Origin: Prolixibacteraceae bacterium
GTDB taxonomy: Bacteria > Bacteroidota > Bacteroidia > Bacteroidales > Prolixibacteraceae
Assembly (NCBI GenBank): GCA_003506435.1
Contig: DOAQ01000037.1
Span: 1-64,000 of the forward strand
DNA length: 64,000 bases
Direction of reading: 5' to 3'
In this document: positions 1 through 8,442 of the stretch, piece by piece
How positions within the stretch are numbered: the stretch's first letter is position 1
Layout of the letters: every line of letters starts with the position of its first letter
The notes under the pieces: model-generated
The model's input: only the letters and a program-made list of their open reading frames with translations
Told to the model about the DNA's origin: nothing
Database searches by the model: none
Program-made: the position numbers and the translations under genes

Positions 1-201
1 AACAATCGACTTTTGACAACTTCTTTTATTACCGCTTCTTTTGACCCTGATTTGTGTTCAGGGTTTAACGCAATTTACAAATAATATGGAGCGATTAGCC
101 GGATGTGATTTTATATTATACAAACCGGAAAAGTTCTTGGATGAATCCCGGTAATTTTTAGACCCAAACTTTTTTATGATCTTTACAAAAAACAGGAATT
201 T
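1..201. other. Left edge, no gene assigned
   Basis: All three forward frames are interrupted within the first 84 bases, and no reverse-strand start is visible. A short open stretch ending at a TAA at 152-154 begins with a run of leucines and could be the tail of a gene lying to the left, but an in-frame TGA at 14-16 interrupts it. A second frame is open from base 1 to a stop at 82-84 and could also be a gene tail. I cannot choose between these, so the stretch is left unassigned. The last bases before the start at 202 are A-rich, as is usual before Bacteroidota starts, and show no clear Shine-Dalgarno sequence. Confidence 0.3.
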
Positions 202-945
202 ATGAGAGCAATGCTATTTGCCGCCGGCTTGGGCACCCGTTTACAGGCTGTTACTGCCAATCGACCCAAAGCGTTGGTCGAAGTTGCTGGCAAGCCGCTG
301 CTTGAACATGCCGTCAATTATTTAAAAAGTTTTGGTATTCGCGAAGGGGTGATCAATGTTCATCATTTTGCCGATCGGATTATTGAGTTCCTTCATGAAA
401 GGAATAATTTTGGGATCGACCTGAAAATATCTGACGAGCGCGATTTATTGCTCGAAACCGGTGGCGGGTTAAAAAAAGCCGCGCCCTTGTTTCCCGGCAA
501 CGAACCCATTATTTTGTACAATGTCGATATTTTCTCCAACCTCGATCTGAACCGTTTGCTTTCGTATCATTTGCAGGAGAAAGCGTTGGCAACCCTGGCG
601 GTTCGAAAACGAAAAACCTCCCGCTATCTTCTGTTCGATCGTCAGTTCCAACTCTCCGGATGGAAGGATGTTCGTTCCGGTGAAATAAAAATCAGCAGAC
701 CTGCTTCTATCGATGAGTCAGAGGAATTTGCTTTTAGCGGAATTCACATTGTCAATCCCGAAATTTTCAGTTTAATAATAGAAGAAGGAAAATTTTCGAT
801 TATTGATTTGTATTTGCGGCTGGCGCAAAATCAAACGATAAAAGCTTTCACTGATGATTCGGAAATGTGGTTCGACCTGGGAAAACCGGAACAACTGGCC
901 GAAGCCGAAAGAATGATCAAAACTTTCAGGAATAATGAAAAATGA
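202..945 (+). CDS. Sugar-1-phosphate nucleotidyltransferase, MurU-like
   Basis: A 247-residue NTP transferase of the RmlA/GlmU/MurU superfamily, expected to transfer a nucleotidyl group from NTP to a sugar-1-phosphate in the cytoplasm. The N-terminus carries the nucleotide-binding loop AAGLGTRL (residues 7-14), followed by PKALVEVAGKP, the motif ETGGGLKKA near residue 85, and NVDI near 107, whose Asp should bind the metal. FSGIHIVNP lies near residue 180. The ETGGG loop and the overall length resemble MurU, the MurNAc-1-phosphate uridylyltransferase of cell-wall recycling. In other bacteria MurU is paired with a sugar kinase, and such a partner could lie just left of the window but is not visible. 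Substrate is inferred; family membership is secure. The gene ends exactly where the convergent gene at 946 ends. Confidence 0.85.
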   Translation: MRAMLFAAGLGTRLQAVTANRPKALVEVAGKPLLEHAVNYLKSFGIREGVINVHHFADRIIEFLHERNNFGIDLKISDERDLLLETGGGLKKAAPLFPGNEPIILYNVDIFSNLDLNRLLSYHLQEKALATLAVRKRKTSRYLLFDRQFQLSGWKDVRSGEIKISRPASIDESEEFAFSGIHIVNPEIFSLIIEEGKFSIIDLYLRLAQNQTIKAFTDDSEMWFDLGKPEQLAEAERMIKTFRNNEK

Positions 946-1572
946 TTACGATATTTTAGATTCCCGTTTTTGTTTGATTTTGAAAAGCAAATACTCAACG
1001 GATGAAATAAGAATCAGGATATCGCCCATTACTTCAACGCCTTCTTCAGCAGCATTTTTAGCTGATCGTATATAATTTTCTTCCATCAGCGCTTTCCATA
1101 AATCGCCTTTGCCAAACAGCCGTGAGAACAAAAAGGTTACCAAAATCCCGCTCATCATGTAGGCAAATGCTTTGCTGTTATAATATTCGTAATATGATTT
1201 GGTAAGATTACTTCGCCTTTTCCACGAGAGACTGAAAACCGTTAAGATGACGATTCCGGAAGTGACTCCCCAAAAACTACTGTCGATAAAATCGGTCAGG
1301 TAGTCGAATTCGCGACAAAAGCATACCAACGTAAAACCTCCAACCAGGATTGAAATCGGACGACTGTCTTCAAACCGGGCTGCGGCAATAAAAAATACGG
1401 CAGAAGCAAGAAAGAACAATACTTCCTGGTAAAATTCAGTTAGCGAGTATTCGCTGAATTTCTGATTATTATAAATGTGGGTGGTGTCGTGGAGGAAAAT
1501 AGCATAGGCAATAAAAACCAGTACAGAGTAAGCACCCAGTCGTACAAAAAAGTCAGCATACTTATTCTTCAT
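946..1572 (-). CDS. Multi-pass inner membrane protein of unknown function
   Basis: A 208-residue protein that I do not recognise. It contains about five hydrophobic segments (near residues 13-27, 50-65, 72-85, 98-112 and 138-152), then a polar helix (LMEENYIRSAKNAAEEG) and a final hydrophobic stretch, ending in a basic tail KIKQKRESKIS. There is no signal peptide beyond the first membrane segment. A CREFDY motif sits in a loop near residue 85. The start at 1572 is the first Met, with an ordinary cytoplasmic MKNKYADF N-terminus. It converges directly with the nucleotidyltransferase with no intergenic base, so the two transcripts must overlap at their 3' ends. No function is proposed. Confidence 0.7.
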   Translation of the reverse strand: MKNKYADFFVRLGAYSVLVFIAYAIFLHDTTHIYNNQKFSEYSLTEFYQEVLFFLASAVFFIAAARFEDSRPISILVGGFTLVCFCREFDYLTDFIDSSFWGVTSGIVILTVFSLSWKRRSNLTKSYYEYYNSKAFAYMMSGILVTFLFSRLFGKGDLWKALMEENYIRSAKNAAEEGVEVMGDILILISSVEYLLFKIKQKRESKIS

Positions 1573-1665
1573 AACTATAAATTTAGCCTGACGTTAGCTT
1601 TTGATTTTTTCTATTCTTAAACAATCACTCAAAACGCCGTAAAGATAATATTTTCGGAATAGCTC

Positions 1666-1710
1666 AAAAAAAACAAGCCACCTCATTTTTATGAAGATGG
1701 CTTGTTTTTC
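1666..1710 (-). terminator. Intrinsic terminator of the M16 protease transcript
   Basis: The arms AACAAGCCA (1672-1680) and TGGCTTGTT (1698-1706) pair perfectly, and the stem extends imperfectly inwards through CTCAT/ATGAAG. On the minus strand the hairpin is followed by eight T residues (plus-strand A-run 1666-1673), as expected for a terminator after the gene ending at 1752. The plus strand also has a T-run (1705-1709), so the element could work in both directions. Confidence 0.8.
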
Positions 1711-1751
1711 TTTTATTGGAAACAACTTCCCAATAATTGGTTTTCAGCGTA

Positions 1752-4568
1752 TTATTCTTTTGCCGATTCCGGTTTTAGTGTAACACTGAAATAATTATTG
1801 AAGTCGAGATATTTCGAGGTTGTATTTTTGATTGTTTCGATAGTCAGCCCGTTCACCACATCATTATATGCGCCGAATTCTTCGAAGTTGCCATCGTAGT
1901 TTCGATAGTACGAAGAAAGCGCTCCAAGCCAGAATTTATTTTCACGAAGGCTCACTTCGCGTTCGCGCAGCAACTTTTCCTTGGCTTTGTTTAGGTCTTC
2001 TTCCGACGGACCATTTTGTGCAATATCCCTGATTTCAGCAAATACAGCTTCTTTTAATTCGCTAACCTTGTTGGGGGCAGTCCCGAAATAGATGGTCATA
2101 CCGTATTCTGCTTTCGGATATTTATTGATTGACGGGCTGGCATCAATGTAATATACGCTGCTCTTATCTTCCCGGATCACTTCAAGCAGGCGGGTCGACA
2201 AAATTTTGCCTAATGCAGTAATTGCAATTACATTTTCCTTTGAATAATCGAACTTTCCGTGGAAATTCATGTAATGGACACTTTTCTCTTCCTGTCCGCG
2301 GTAGACTGTTTTTTCTATTACACCCGAAGGGCTTTCAATATTCATATCCTTCCATTTTTCGTTGGAATGGGTAGAAGGAAGGGACCCAATGTATTTTTCA
2401 ACTAATGGTTTCAGCTTTTCCTGGTTGATATTTCCTACGAAGAAAAATTTGAAATCGCTGGCGTCCGAAAAACGTTCTTTGTTGATTTGGGCAATCCGGT
2501 CCAGTTTGGCTTCATCCAGCAAGTTTGCCGACATGGGTCTTTTACGTGGATGATAATTCGATGAAGTAACCAGGAAGGTATCCTGAAAAGCTGCTTCCGG
2601 TGAGGCTTTTTTATTCTCCAGCATGCCTTTCATCCTGTTAATGTATGATGAGTAGGAAACAGGATCGATCCGCTGGCGGGTAAAGTAGAGGTATAACATC
2701 TGGAAAAGGGTTTCCGCATCCTGAACCGATGAATTGCCGCTGAAACCTTCGTTTATATCTGAAATATAGGGCGACAGGCTGAATACTTTATCGGAAAGCA
2801 TTTTATCGAGCGTGATTTTATCGAAATCGGCAATTCCGCTCGTGGAAAGGATGGTAGTAGCAATATCGGCCGAAATATCATCTTCCTGTCCGTACAGTGA
2901 ATTTCCACCCTGGCTATATGCTGTAAACAGGATTTCATCGTCTTTAAAATCGGTAGTTTTAACAACCACAGTTGCGCCGTTCGATAGTTTCCATTCTGTG
3001 GCATCCACTTCGCTGATTGTTTTTGTGCCGGTAATTTTCCCTGCTACCGGTTCTTTTGCTATTAACGGCTGGGTTCCAACTTTGTCTTTATACGCTTCAA
3101 TTTCCTGCTTTTCAATCTCATCCAGCAAGCTGAGTATTTCCTGTTCCGTGGGTATTTTTACTCCTTCAACTTCAGGAGCAGTGATTATTACTACCCTGTT
3201 TTCTTTTGTAACCCATTTTTTTGCAAGGGCATTTATCTCATCCAGCGTAATTCCAGGCATGAACGCATTGTAATAGGCAAATTCGTTTTCAATACCGGGA
3301 ATTGGCTCTTCAGAAAGAAGGAAATTGCGTTTGTATTCTTCTGCATAGTTGATAGACTGCTGTTTTTCACGCTCGTTATATGCTTTTTCTATCGATTTCA
3401 GCATCGTTGCTTTTTGCCGTTCCAGTTCCGAAGCAGTGAATCCAAACTGTTTTACCCGTTCGTTTTCCGTAAGAACAGCTTTGATACCTTCTTCTATCTT
3501 CCCAATCTGACATACCGCAACCGAAGAATAAACGCTTTTTGGGCCAAACAATTCACTAAAACTTGATCCTCCGTATATGAACGGCGGATTTTCGGTTTGG
3601 GTCAGCTCATTCAGCCGGATGTTAATCATTCCGTTGTAGAGGTTTTCAACCAGCATTTCGCGGTAATCGCCAATGGTCTTCGCTATTTTCAGCGGATGTT
3701 TGTAGAATACCTGGGCAATGGGATATCGTGCTTCCTTGTCGGTGACAATTGCGATCTTGGTATCTTTATGCCCGGGAATATCGAATAATTCTTTGGAACG
3801 CGGATTTTCTTTTGCCGGAATTTTCGAAAACGTTTCCTTTACCTGTTTTACCATTTCTTCCTGATTGAAATCACCTACAACGATTATAGCTTGCAGGTCA
3901 GGGCGATACCAGTCGTTGTAAAAACGACGGATCACGTCGGTTTTAAAATGGTCGGTAATTTCCATTTTCCCGATAGGCAGACGCTCTGCATATTTTGAAT
4001 CAGCAAGGAAAACAGGCAGCCATTTTTGCAGCATCCGTTCATTGGCATCGCGACCGCCACGCCATTCTTCGTGAATTATACCACGTTCGTTTTCAATGTC
4101 TTCATCAAAAAAAGAAACCTGGTATGCCCAGTCGTAAAGTACCTGTAATCCTTTGTCTACGAATTTGGCGCTGTCAAGCGGCACTTTGATCATGTACACG
4201 GTTTCATCGAATGAAGTGTAGGCATTGATTTCCGGACCAAATTCCATTCCCAGCGATTCGAGATAGCTGGTCAGTTCATTTTTGGGGAAGCTTTTGGTAC
4301 CGTTAAAAGCCATGTGCTCGCAGAAATGAGCCAGCCCCAATTGATCGTCGTCTTCGCTGACCGAGCCAATCCGTACTGCAAGAAACATGTCGGCACGGTT
4401 TTTCGGGGTGCTGTTGGCACGAACGTAGTACGTCATTCCGTTTTCCAGCTTCCCGGTGGATACTTTGGGATCAACCGGCAATAAATCGTTTTTCTGGATG
4501 GTTACCTGTCCGAAACAGGCACCAACGAGTATTGTCAGCAAAATGCTTAGAAAGTGTTTCATTTTCAT
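1752..4568 (-). CDS. M16 family (pitrilysin-like) zinc metalloprotease, exported
   Basis: A 938-residue two-lobed M16 protease. The N-terminal hydrophobic stretch (residues 4-20) is a signal peptide. Cleavage before Gln21 would fit Bacteroidota type I sites, although the Cys at 18 leaves a lipoprotein possible. The inverted zinc motif HFCEH is at 81-85, and the third ligand is probably Glu161 in ENERG, the spacing expected for M16. A second M16-like half (from about 510 to the end) lacks the HxxEH motif, as is normal for the structural lobe. Bacteroidota members of this size are usually periplasmic proteases that degrade short unfolded peptides; that role is inferred. It lies 54 bp downstream of the HAD gene on the same strand, so the two may be cotranscribed, and an intrinsic terminator follows it. 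Confidence 0.93.
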   Translation of the reverse strand: MKMKHFLSILLTILVGACFGQVTIQKNDLLPVDPKVSTGKLENGMTYYVRANSTPKNRADMFLAVRIGSVSEDDDQLGLAHFCEHMAFNGTKSFPKNELTSYLESLGMEFGPEINAYTSFDETVYMIKVPLDSAKFVDKGLQVLYDWAYQVSFFDEDIENERGIIHEEWRGGRDANERMLQKWLPVFLADSKYAERLPIGKMEITDHFKTDVIRRFYNDWYRPDLQAIIVVGDFNQEEMVKQVKETFSKIPAKENPRSKELFDIPGHKDTKIAIVTDKEARYPIAQVFYKHPLKIAKTIGDYREMLVENLYNGMINIRLNELTQTENPPFIYGGSSFSELFGPKSVYSSVAVCQIGKIEEGIKAVLTENERVKQFGFTASELERQKATMLKSIEKAYNEREKQQSINYAEEYKRNFLLSEEPIPGIENEFAYYNAFMPGITLDEINALAKKWVTKENRVVIITAPEVEGVKIPTEQEILSLLDEIEKQEIEAYKDKVGTQPLIAKEPVAGKITGTKTISEVDATEWKLSNGATVVVKTTDFKDDEILFTAYSQGGNSLYGQEDDISADIATTILSTSGIADFDKITLDKMLSDKVFSLSPYISDINEGFSGNSSVQDAETLFQMLYLYFTRQRIDPVSYSSYINRMKGMLENKKASPEAAFQDTFLVTSSNYHPRKRPMSANLLDEAKLDRIAQINKERFSDASDFKFFFVGNINQEKLKPLVEKYIGSLPSTHSNEKWKDMNIESPSGVIEKTVYRGQEEKSVHYMNFHGKFDYSKENVIAITALGKILSTRLLEVIREDKSSVYYIDASPSINKYPKAEYGMTIYFGTAPNKVSELKEAVFAEIRDIAQNGPSEEDLNKAKEKLLREREVSLRENKFWLGALSSYYRNYDGNFEEFGAYNDVVNGLTIETIKNTTSKYLDFNNYFSVTLKPESAKE

Positions 4569-4622
4569 AAAAATTTGGGTGAATACTTGTTTTATATATA
4601 CGTCAACTCTTTTTGTTATTTG

Positions 4623-5462
4623 TTACAAATGAATACTTACTGAAACAGAAAATGCGTTCTCTTCGTTCGATTTTGTTACTGAAAACCGGCGTTTCAACTC
4701 TTCCGGGCTATTTTCAACAAGATACGAAAAGCGGGTGAATTCAAGCAGCTCCAAATCATTGTAATCGTTGCCAATGCCCATTGTACAGGCCGGATTGATT
4801 TGTTCTTTTTCGCAAATGAATTTTACCCCGTTTCCTTTCGAAACGTCTTCATGAAAGATCTCCATCCAAATATACGGAGTGTGCAAAGGAGAACTGGTGC
4901 GCACAATCTTCAGGTCGGGAAAAGTCCGGCAGATATTTTCTTTCAGTTGTTCGAAAATTGCAATGTCGTTGGGCATGATAACCAGGAACTGACAGGCTTC
5001 TGAATTTACTGCGGTACAATCGGGAAATGGTTCTGCAAACGAATTGTGGAATTTAAAATACTGTTCAAACTCGGGGGTTACATTTTTACTTCGGAAATAC
5101 CAGCAATAATGATTCTCAGGAACGGGTTTAAAAAGATGAAAACTCCATTGGTTACGGATTAAGTATTCTGAAAGTCCATTTACTGTTTCTGCCGGAATAT
5201 TTTGTGAGTAAAGCAGTTCGCCGGTTCGCCAGTCAAAAACCCCTGCGCCCGATGAAAAAACGATGTAGTCGAAAGGGATGTTAGAAGAAATTACTTCCCT
5301 GGTTTTTTGTAGATTACGCCCTGTGGCCGCCACTCTCGTAATACCATTTTCACCCATCAAATGAAGCGATTCAAGGTTCTTTTGGCTGATCGTCTGATCG
5401 TTTTTTAAAAAAGTGCCATCCAAATCGGTGGCAACCAGCTTTACTTTTCCGTTTGTTTGCAT
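4623..5462 (-). CDS. HAD-superfamily (Cof-type) sugar phosphatase
   Basis: A cytosolic Cof/YidA-type HAD phosphatase. The nucleophile motif DLDGT follows about ten residues after the proposed start, and the C-terminal metal motif reads GIGNDYNDLEL, a variant of the usual GDGxNDxxM. The open frame continues upstream to 5573, but HAD proteins of this class start just before the DLDGT strand. The Met at 5462 (MQTNGKVKLVATDLDGT) is therefore preferred, with 5480 as an alternative; this gives 279 residues. The family hydrolyses phosphate from sugar phosphates or cofactors such as FMN and PLP, and the substrate cannot be read from sequence. It is transcribed towards the M16 gene and diverges from dapB. 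Confidence 0.85.
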   Translation of the reverse strand: MQTNGKVKLVATDLDGTFLKNDQTISQKNLESLHLMGENGITRVAATGRNLQKTREVISSNIPFDYIVFSSGAGVFDWRTGELLYSQNIPAETVNGLSEYLIRNQWSFHLFKPVPENHYCWYFRSKNVTPEFEQYFKFHNSFAEPFPDCTAVNSEACQFLVIMPNDIAIFEQLKENICRTFPDLKIVRTSSPLHTPYIWMEIFHEDVSKGNGVKFICEKEQINPACTMGIGNDYNDLELLEFTRFSYLVENSPEELKRRFSVTKSNEENAFSVSVSIHL

Positions 5463-5763
5463 CCTGCGAAAATAATTCATTTTCCAGAATGAAACACAAT
5501 AGCTGACACCCGATTCCGGATACTCAATGTTTATTGAATTGCTAAATGATGGATTGTTAATTTGAAATGACACTGGATTTCTTATTCCCGATATTTCTTA
5601 TTTCTCTGTTCTTCTGTATTTTATCTGAGATCTTTTATCTTGTATCTATTTTTACTTTCGGTTGCCGGAAGCTTTTTACTACGGTTTTGTCGAACTGTCG
5701 GCGTCGTTTATCGAAAAAGTTCCAATGCCTGCTTCAGTAATTATACTTTTATGGTGTAATTTA

Positions 5764-5771
5764 TATCTTTG
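5764..5771 (+). promoter_or_regulatory. dapB promoter -7 box
   Basis: TATCTTTG matches the Bacteroidota -7 consensus TAnnTTTG exactly and lies 22 bases before the dapB start, so the leader should be very short. No convincing -33 TTTG is seen at the right distance. The 5574-5793 gap is the divergent promoter region for the HAD gene and dapB. Confidence 0.6.
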
Positions 5772-5793
5772 TACACCGAATAAAAAATGAAAG

Positions 5794-6510
5794 ATGAAAA
5801 TTGCATTGATAGGTTACGGAAAAATGGGCAAAGAAATAGAGCGGATTGCCTTGGAGCGAGGACATGAGATCGTTTTAAAAATTGATATAAACAACCAGCA
5901 CGAACTTACTGTCGGTAATTTAAAGAAGGCCGATGTTGCCATTGAATTCACCATTCCTTCGTCAGCTATTGCCAATTACAATTTATGTTTTGATGCCGGA
6001 ATCCCTGTAGTGGGCGGAACAACCGGTTGGCATGATCGAAAAGAAGAAGTTCACAACAATTGTCTGTCGAAAGATGGCACCCTTTTTTATGCTTCGAATT
6101 TCAGTGTGGGGATGAATATTTTCTTCTCAATCAACGAAAAGCTGGCACAACTGATGGGAAAATGCAGTGGATACAAAGTGGAAATGAAAGAAATCCATCA
6201 CATACAAAAGCTGGATGCACCAAGTGGTACAGCAATTACACTGGCCGAAGGTATTATAAAAAATGTGCCCGGAAAAACCAAGTGGGTGAACCAGTCAACG
6301 GATAAGGAAGATGAAGTAGGGATTATTTCCGAGCGGGAAGGGCAGGTGCCGGGTTATCATGCTGTCCGCTACGAGTCGGAAGCCGATACCATTGAGATTA
6401 TCCACAATGCGAAAAGCAGGGTCGGACTTGCCTATGGCGCTGTGCTGGCTGCCGAATTCAGTTTTGGAAAGAAAGGAATTTTGGGAATGAGCGATTTATT
6501 AAATCTTTAA
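5794..6510 (+). CDS. dapB: 4-hydroxy-tetrahydrodipicolinate reductase
   Basis: A 238-residue cytosolic reductase of the diaminopimelate/lysine pathway, which reduces HTPA to tetrahydrodipicolinate with NAD(P)H. The N-terminal Rossmann loop reads GYGKMGKEIE (residues 7-16). GGTTGW follows near residue 74, and the DapB signature EIHHIQKLDAPSGTA lies near residue 131, containing the catalytic His pair and Lys. The C-terminal strand GYHAVRYESEADTIEI closes the substrate domain. The length is slightly short for the family but typical of Bacteroidota forms. It is followed after 12 bp by lepB on the same strand, a common arrangement in this phylum, and the two probably form an operon from the TATCTTTG promoter. 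Confidence 0.97.
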   Translation: MKIALIGYGKMGKEIERIALERGHEIVLKIDINNQHELTVGNLKKADVAIEFTIPSSAIANYNLCFDAGIPVVGGTTGWHDRKEEVHNNCLSKDGTLFYASNFSVGMNIFFSINEKLAQLMGKCSGYKVEMKEIHHIQKLDAPSGTAITLAEGIIKNVPGKTKWVNQSTDKEDEVGIISEREGQVPGYHAVRYESEADTIEIIHNAKSRVGLAYGAVLAAEFSFGKKGILGMSDLLNL

Positions 6511-6522
6511 TCATATTTTACG

Positions 6523-7863
6523 ATGAAAAATATCCTGACCAGCAAATGGTTTAAATTTGCAGTAGTTGGACTGATCTACTCCCTGTGGGTGATCTGGCTT
6601 GAAAACTACTGGTGGTTCATTGGACTTGCACCAATTTTCGATATGTATATAAGCAAGAAGGTTCACTGGGCCTTCTGGAAAAAGAAAAATCCTCCGGACG
6701 GAAAACAAACCAAATTGGTGGAATGGGTCGATGCGATCATCTTTGCTGTGATTGCAGCTACTTTTATACGCATGTTTTTCATTGAAGCTTATACCATTCC
6801 AACGTCATCTATGGAGAAATCGATGCTGATTGGCGACTACCTGTTTGTAAGCAAAACCGCTTACGGTCCCAAGTTGCCAAATACACCCTTGTCGTTCCCG
6901 TTTGTGCATCACACCCTGCCGTTGTCGAGAACCAAAAAATCGTATGTAGAATGGATTAAAAGACCGTATAAACGTATCGCCGGTTTCGGTGAAATTAAGA
7001 ATAATGACGTTGTTGTATTTAATTTTCCGGAAGGAGATACGGTTGCATTGAGCGTACAGGATCAAAGCTATTATCAATTGGTGCGTTCGTACGGGCGTGA
7101 ACGGGTTTGGAGCGACAAGCGGAATTTCGGGGAAGTCATAGCCCGTCCGGTTGATAAACGCGAAAACTACATCAAACGCTGCGTTGGCATTCCAGGCGAT
7201 GTGATTGAACTGAAAGAAAGTCAGCTATTTGTGAATGGCAAAGCCCAGGAGAAATTTCCGGGTGTTCAGTACGATTACCGTGTTTCAACCAATGGAACGG
7301 CGATCAATAAAAAGACATTAGACAATATGAAAATTGCAGAAGCCGACCGTCATACGTACCCGAATTCACAGTTTTTATATCCGCTGACCGACGAGAATGC
7401 TTCAAAGATAAAAGCTATGTCGAATGTAACTTCAATAGATAAGATGTTGGCCCCTTCAAAGGATTGGGACAATAACATATTCCCGTTCAGCAAAAACTAC
7501 CCTTGGAATGTCGATAATTTTGGCCCGATAACCATTCCGAAAAAAGGAGTTACCATTGATCTGACGATCGACAATTTACCGATGTACGAACGCATCATCG
7601 ACCTTTATGAAGAGAATGAACTCGAAGTAAAAGATTCGGTTATCTACATCAATGGAGATGTTGCCGGTAAGTATACTTTCAAAATGAATTATTACTGGAT
7701 GATGGGGGATAATCGCCATAATTCGGCAGACTCTCGTTACTGGGGATTTGTGCCGGAAGACCATGTGGTCGGAAAAGCTGTTTTCATTTGGCTTTCGTTG
7801 GATAAAGATCAGCCTTTGTTGAAAAAGATACGCTGGAACCGTTTGTTTACATCGGTTCATTAA
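6523..7863 (+). CDS. lepB: Signal peptidase I
   Basis: A 446-residue type I signal peptidase, much longer than the enterobacterial enzyme, as is usual in Bacteroidota. Membrane segments lie near residues 12-38 and 70-87. The catalytic Ser is Ser96 in IPTSSMEKS and the catalytic Lys is Lys218 in YIKRCVGIPGD. The last conserved box, MMGDNRHNSADSRYWGF, lies near residue 395. A long insertion (about residues 235-375) separates the Lys box from the C-terminal box and probably forms an extra periplasmic domain. The protein cleaves Sec and lipid-independent signal peptides at the outer face of the inner membrane. It shares an operon with dapB and ends at a strong terminator. Confidence 0.95.
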   Translation: MKNILTSKWFKFAVVGLIYSLWVIWLENYWWFIGLAPIFDMYISKKVHWAFWKKKNPPDGKQTKLVEWVDAIIFAVIAATFIRMFFIEAYTIPTSSMEKSMLIGDYLFVSKTAYGPKLPNTPLSFPFVHHTLPLSRTKKSYVEWIKRPYKRIAGFGEIKNNDVVVFNFPEGDTVALSVQDQSYYQLVRSYGRERVWSDKRNFGEVIARPVDKRENYIKRCVGIPGDVIELKESQLFVNGKAQEKFPGVQYDYRVSTNGTAINKKTLDNMKIAEADRHTYPNSQFLYPLTDENASKIKAMSNVTSIDKMLAPSKDWDNNIFPFSKNYPWNVDNFGPITIPKKGVTIDLTIDNLPMYERIIDLYEENELEVKDSVIYINGDVAGKYTFKMNYYWMMGDNRHNSADSRYWGFVPEDHVVGKAVFIWLSLDKDQPLLKKIRWNRLFTSVH

Positions 7864-7884
7864 AAGGCTTTGTGAAATCATAAA

Positions 7885-7925
7885 AGAGAGGTCATTCTGA
7901 AACATACGGAATGACCTCTCTTTTT
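7885..7925 (+). terminator. Intrinsic terminator of dapB-lepB
   Basis: A perfect 13-bp stem, AGAGAGGTCATTC (7885-7897) with its complement (7909-7921), encloses an 11-base loop and runs into a T-run at 7921-7925. It begins 21 bases after the lepB stop. Confidence 0.92.
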
Positions 7926-8040
7926 ATATTTGTGTACTGCATCCGCGATAAATTTACACCTGTATTTTCCTGAAAATTACGTAGTCCCCTGTTACTTCAT
8001 TTTACTCGGCCGTCAGAATGTAAAGTTTAATTCAAGTACC

Positions 8041-8139
8041 ATGAAAAAGACGGTGAATACTCAGAAAAATGAAAACATGACTGCTATCGCACTGAGTGCG
8101 GCAATTGCATTGCTCCTTGCACTGCTTGCCTATCTGTAA
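8041..8139 (+). CDS. Putative 32-residue single-pass membrane protein
   Basis: A small open frame with a polar, Lys- and Asn-rich N-terminus (MKKTVNTQKNENM) followed by one clean hydrophobic helix rich in Ala and Leu that ends at the stop (IALLLALLAYL). The layout of charged head, membrane helix and short end resembles real small membrane proteins more than chance translation of AT-rich DNA. The frame is open upstream to 7930, but that part looks random, so the Met at 8041 is chosen. The gene stands alone between the lepB terminator and the pta promoter. Function is unknown and existence is only moderately supported. Confidence 0.4.
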   Translation: MKKTVNTQKNENMTAIALSAAIALLLALLAYL

Positions 8140-8442
8140 ATAGCACGAAGAAAAAATCGAAAATAATTTGATCGATTGGATGTAAAATGCTGAATATAAA
8201 GGGGGACAAATTCCGGTTTGTCTCTTTTTTATTTTCTAAATTTCTCATAGAATATGGATTTGATCTATACGAATTCAATTTTATGCAATCGGTTGCATCT
8301 TCTTTCTTTCTGCGATATATTTTTTTCGTGAATTTTGTCAGCTTTTCGCAATTATTGGCACTTTTCACATGGAGCCACATGATAATTTCCGTACTTTTGT
8401 TTTTGAAAATTTTACCCGATAGTTTTAAACTTTAGACCTGAA
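8140..8442 (+). other. Intergenic leader upstream of pta
   Basis: A T-rich stretch of 303 bases. It contains an 82-codon open frame (8187-8435), but its translation is a Phe-, Leu- and Ser-rich string of the kind that AT-rich noncoding DNA produces, and I do not accept it as a gene. The only clear signal is the -7 box at 8392-8399. Confidence 0.5.
8392..8399 (+). promoter_or_regulatory. pta operon promoter -7 box
   Basis: TACTTTTG fits the TAnnTTTG consensus and lies 44 bases upstream of the pta start. No clear -33 element is seen at 19-21 bases upstream. Confidence 0.5.

Noticed and set aside
7930..8040. N-terminal extension of the small membrane protein
   Set aside because: The added 37 residues look random and begin just after the terminator of lepB.
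8187..8435. 82-codon open frame before pta
   Set aside because: Phe-, Leu- and Ser-rich translation from T-rich DNA, and it contains the pta -7 box.
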